Shown here piece by piece: positions 14,480 to 14,507 of a stretch of DNA of 14,507 nt; the first letter of the stretch is position 1; each line of letters begins with the position of its first letter. The translations under genes and the position numbers were made by a program. Origin of the DNA: an uncultured Lachnospiraceae bacterium (lineage in GTDB: Bacteria > Bacillota > Clostridia > Lachnospirales > Lachnospiraceae); assembly GCA_902773445.1 (NCBI GenBank), contig CACYEU010000146.1:1-14507 (forward strand). The letters are read 5' to 3'. The notes below the pieces were generated by a model, which did not search any database, had not been told where the DNA came from, and saw only the letters and a list, made by a program, of their open reading frames with translations.

Positions 14480-14507
14480 ATGGATTATCAACCGGCAGAC
14501 CGATTAA
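14480..14507 (+). CDS. Start of an unidentified gene, cut by the window edge
   Basis: AAAGGAGG (14464-14471) lies eight bases before ATG, and the frame is open for nine codons, reading MDYQPADRL, to the edge. With its own promoter candidate just upstream it is very probably a real gene start, but nine residues are too few to name a family. Confidence 0.7.

Overview
The window looks like chromosomal DNA of an anaerobic, low-to-moderate-GC Bacillota (Clostridia- or Erysipelotrichia-like). Supporting signs are strong AGGAGG-type ribosome binding sites, an HPr with both His15 and Ser46, a fused fructose PTS permease, a PadR-DUF1700-DUF4097 module, a BspA-like leucine-rich-repeat protein with an N-terminal zinc ribbon, and an aldehyde:ferredoxin oxidoreductase (AOR), an oxygen-sensitive tungsten enzyme. 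Genus and family cannot be fixed from this sequence. No rRNA, tRNA, CRISPR array, insertion sequence or phage gene was seen.

Layout. Everything from 1 to 12418 is transcribed leftward (minus strand); 12541 to the end runs rightward. From right to left on the minus strand: (a) a polytopic membrane protein with a DUF218 (YdcF/SanA-like) domain (10904-12418); (b) a fructose operon fruK-fruA-ptsH-ptsI plus a zinc-ribbon membrane protein (10720 to 5229), with a promoter at about 10850 and a terminator at 5160-5188; (c) an operon of a five-pass membrane protein, a small XRE repressor and a SAM methyltransferase (5012 to 3488), each pair of genes overlapping by 4 bases, behind a near-consensus promoter embedded in a dense set of repeats, ending at a hairpin at 3431-3456; (d) a zinc-ribbon/LRR surface protein (3350 to 1755) followed after 23 bases by AOR, which runs off the left edge. 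On the plus strand a PadR repressor, a DUF1700 membrane protein and a DUF4097 protein form a tightly overlapping operon (12541-14350) that ends at a strong terminator; a new promoter and the first nine codons of another gene follow.

How the parts work together. The fructose operon is a nearly self-contained uptake route: EI and HPr pass phosphate from PEP to FruA, which imports fructose as fructose 1-phosphate, and FruK converts that to fructose 1,6-bisphosphate. Conserved Ser46 of HPr suggests CcpA-type control elsewhere in the genome. The PadR and XRE operons look like self-regulated envelope-sensing units, and both have inverted repeats directly over their promoters. AOR probably oxidises aldehydes with ferredoxin as acceptor; its cofactor genes are not in the window.

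No wholly new system is evident. The best leads are the layered operator of the XRE operon, the palindrome in the padR/DUF218 divergent region with a possibly leaderless DUF218 transcript, the zinc-ribbon membrane protein tied to the PTS operon, the evenly spaced DTGD repeats of the DUF4097 protein, and a changed pterin-binding motif in AOR.
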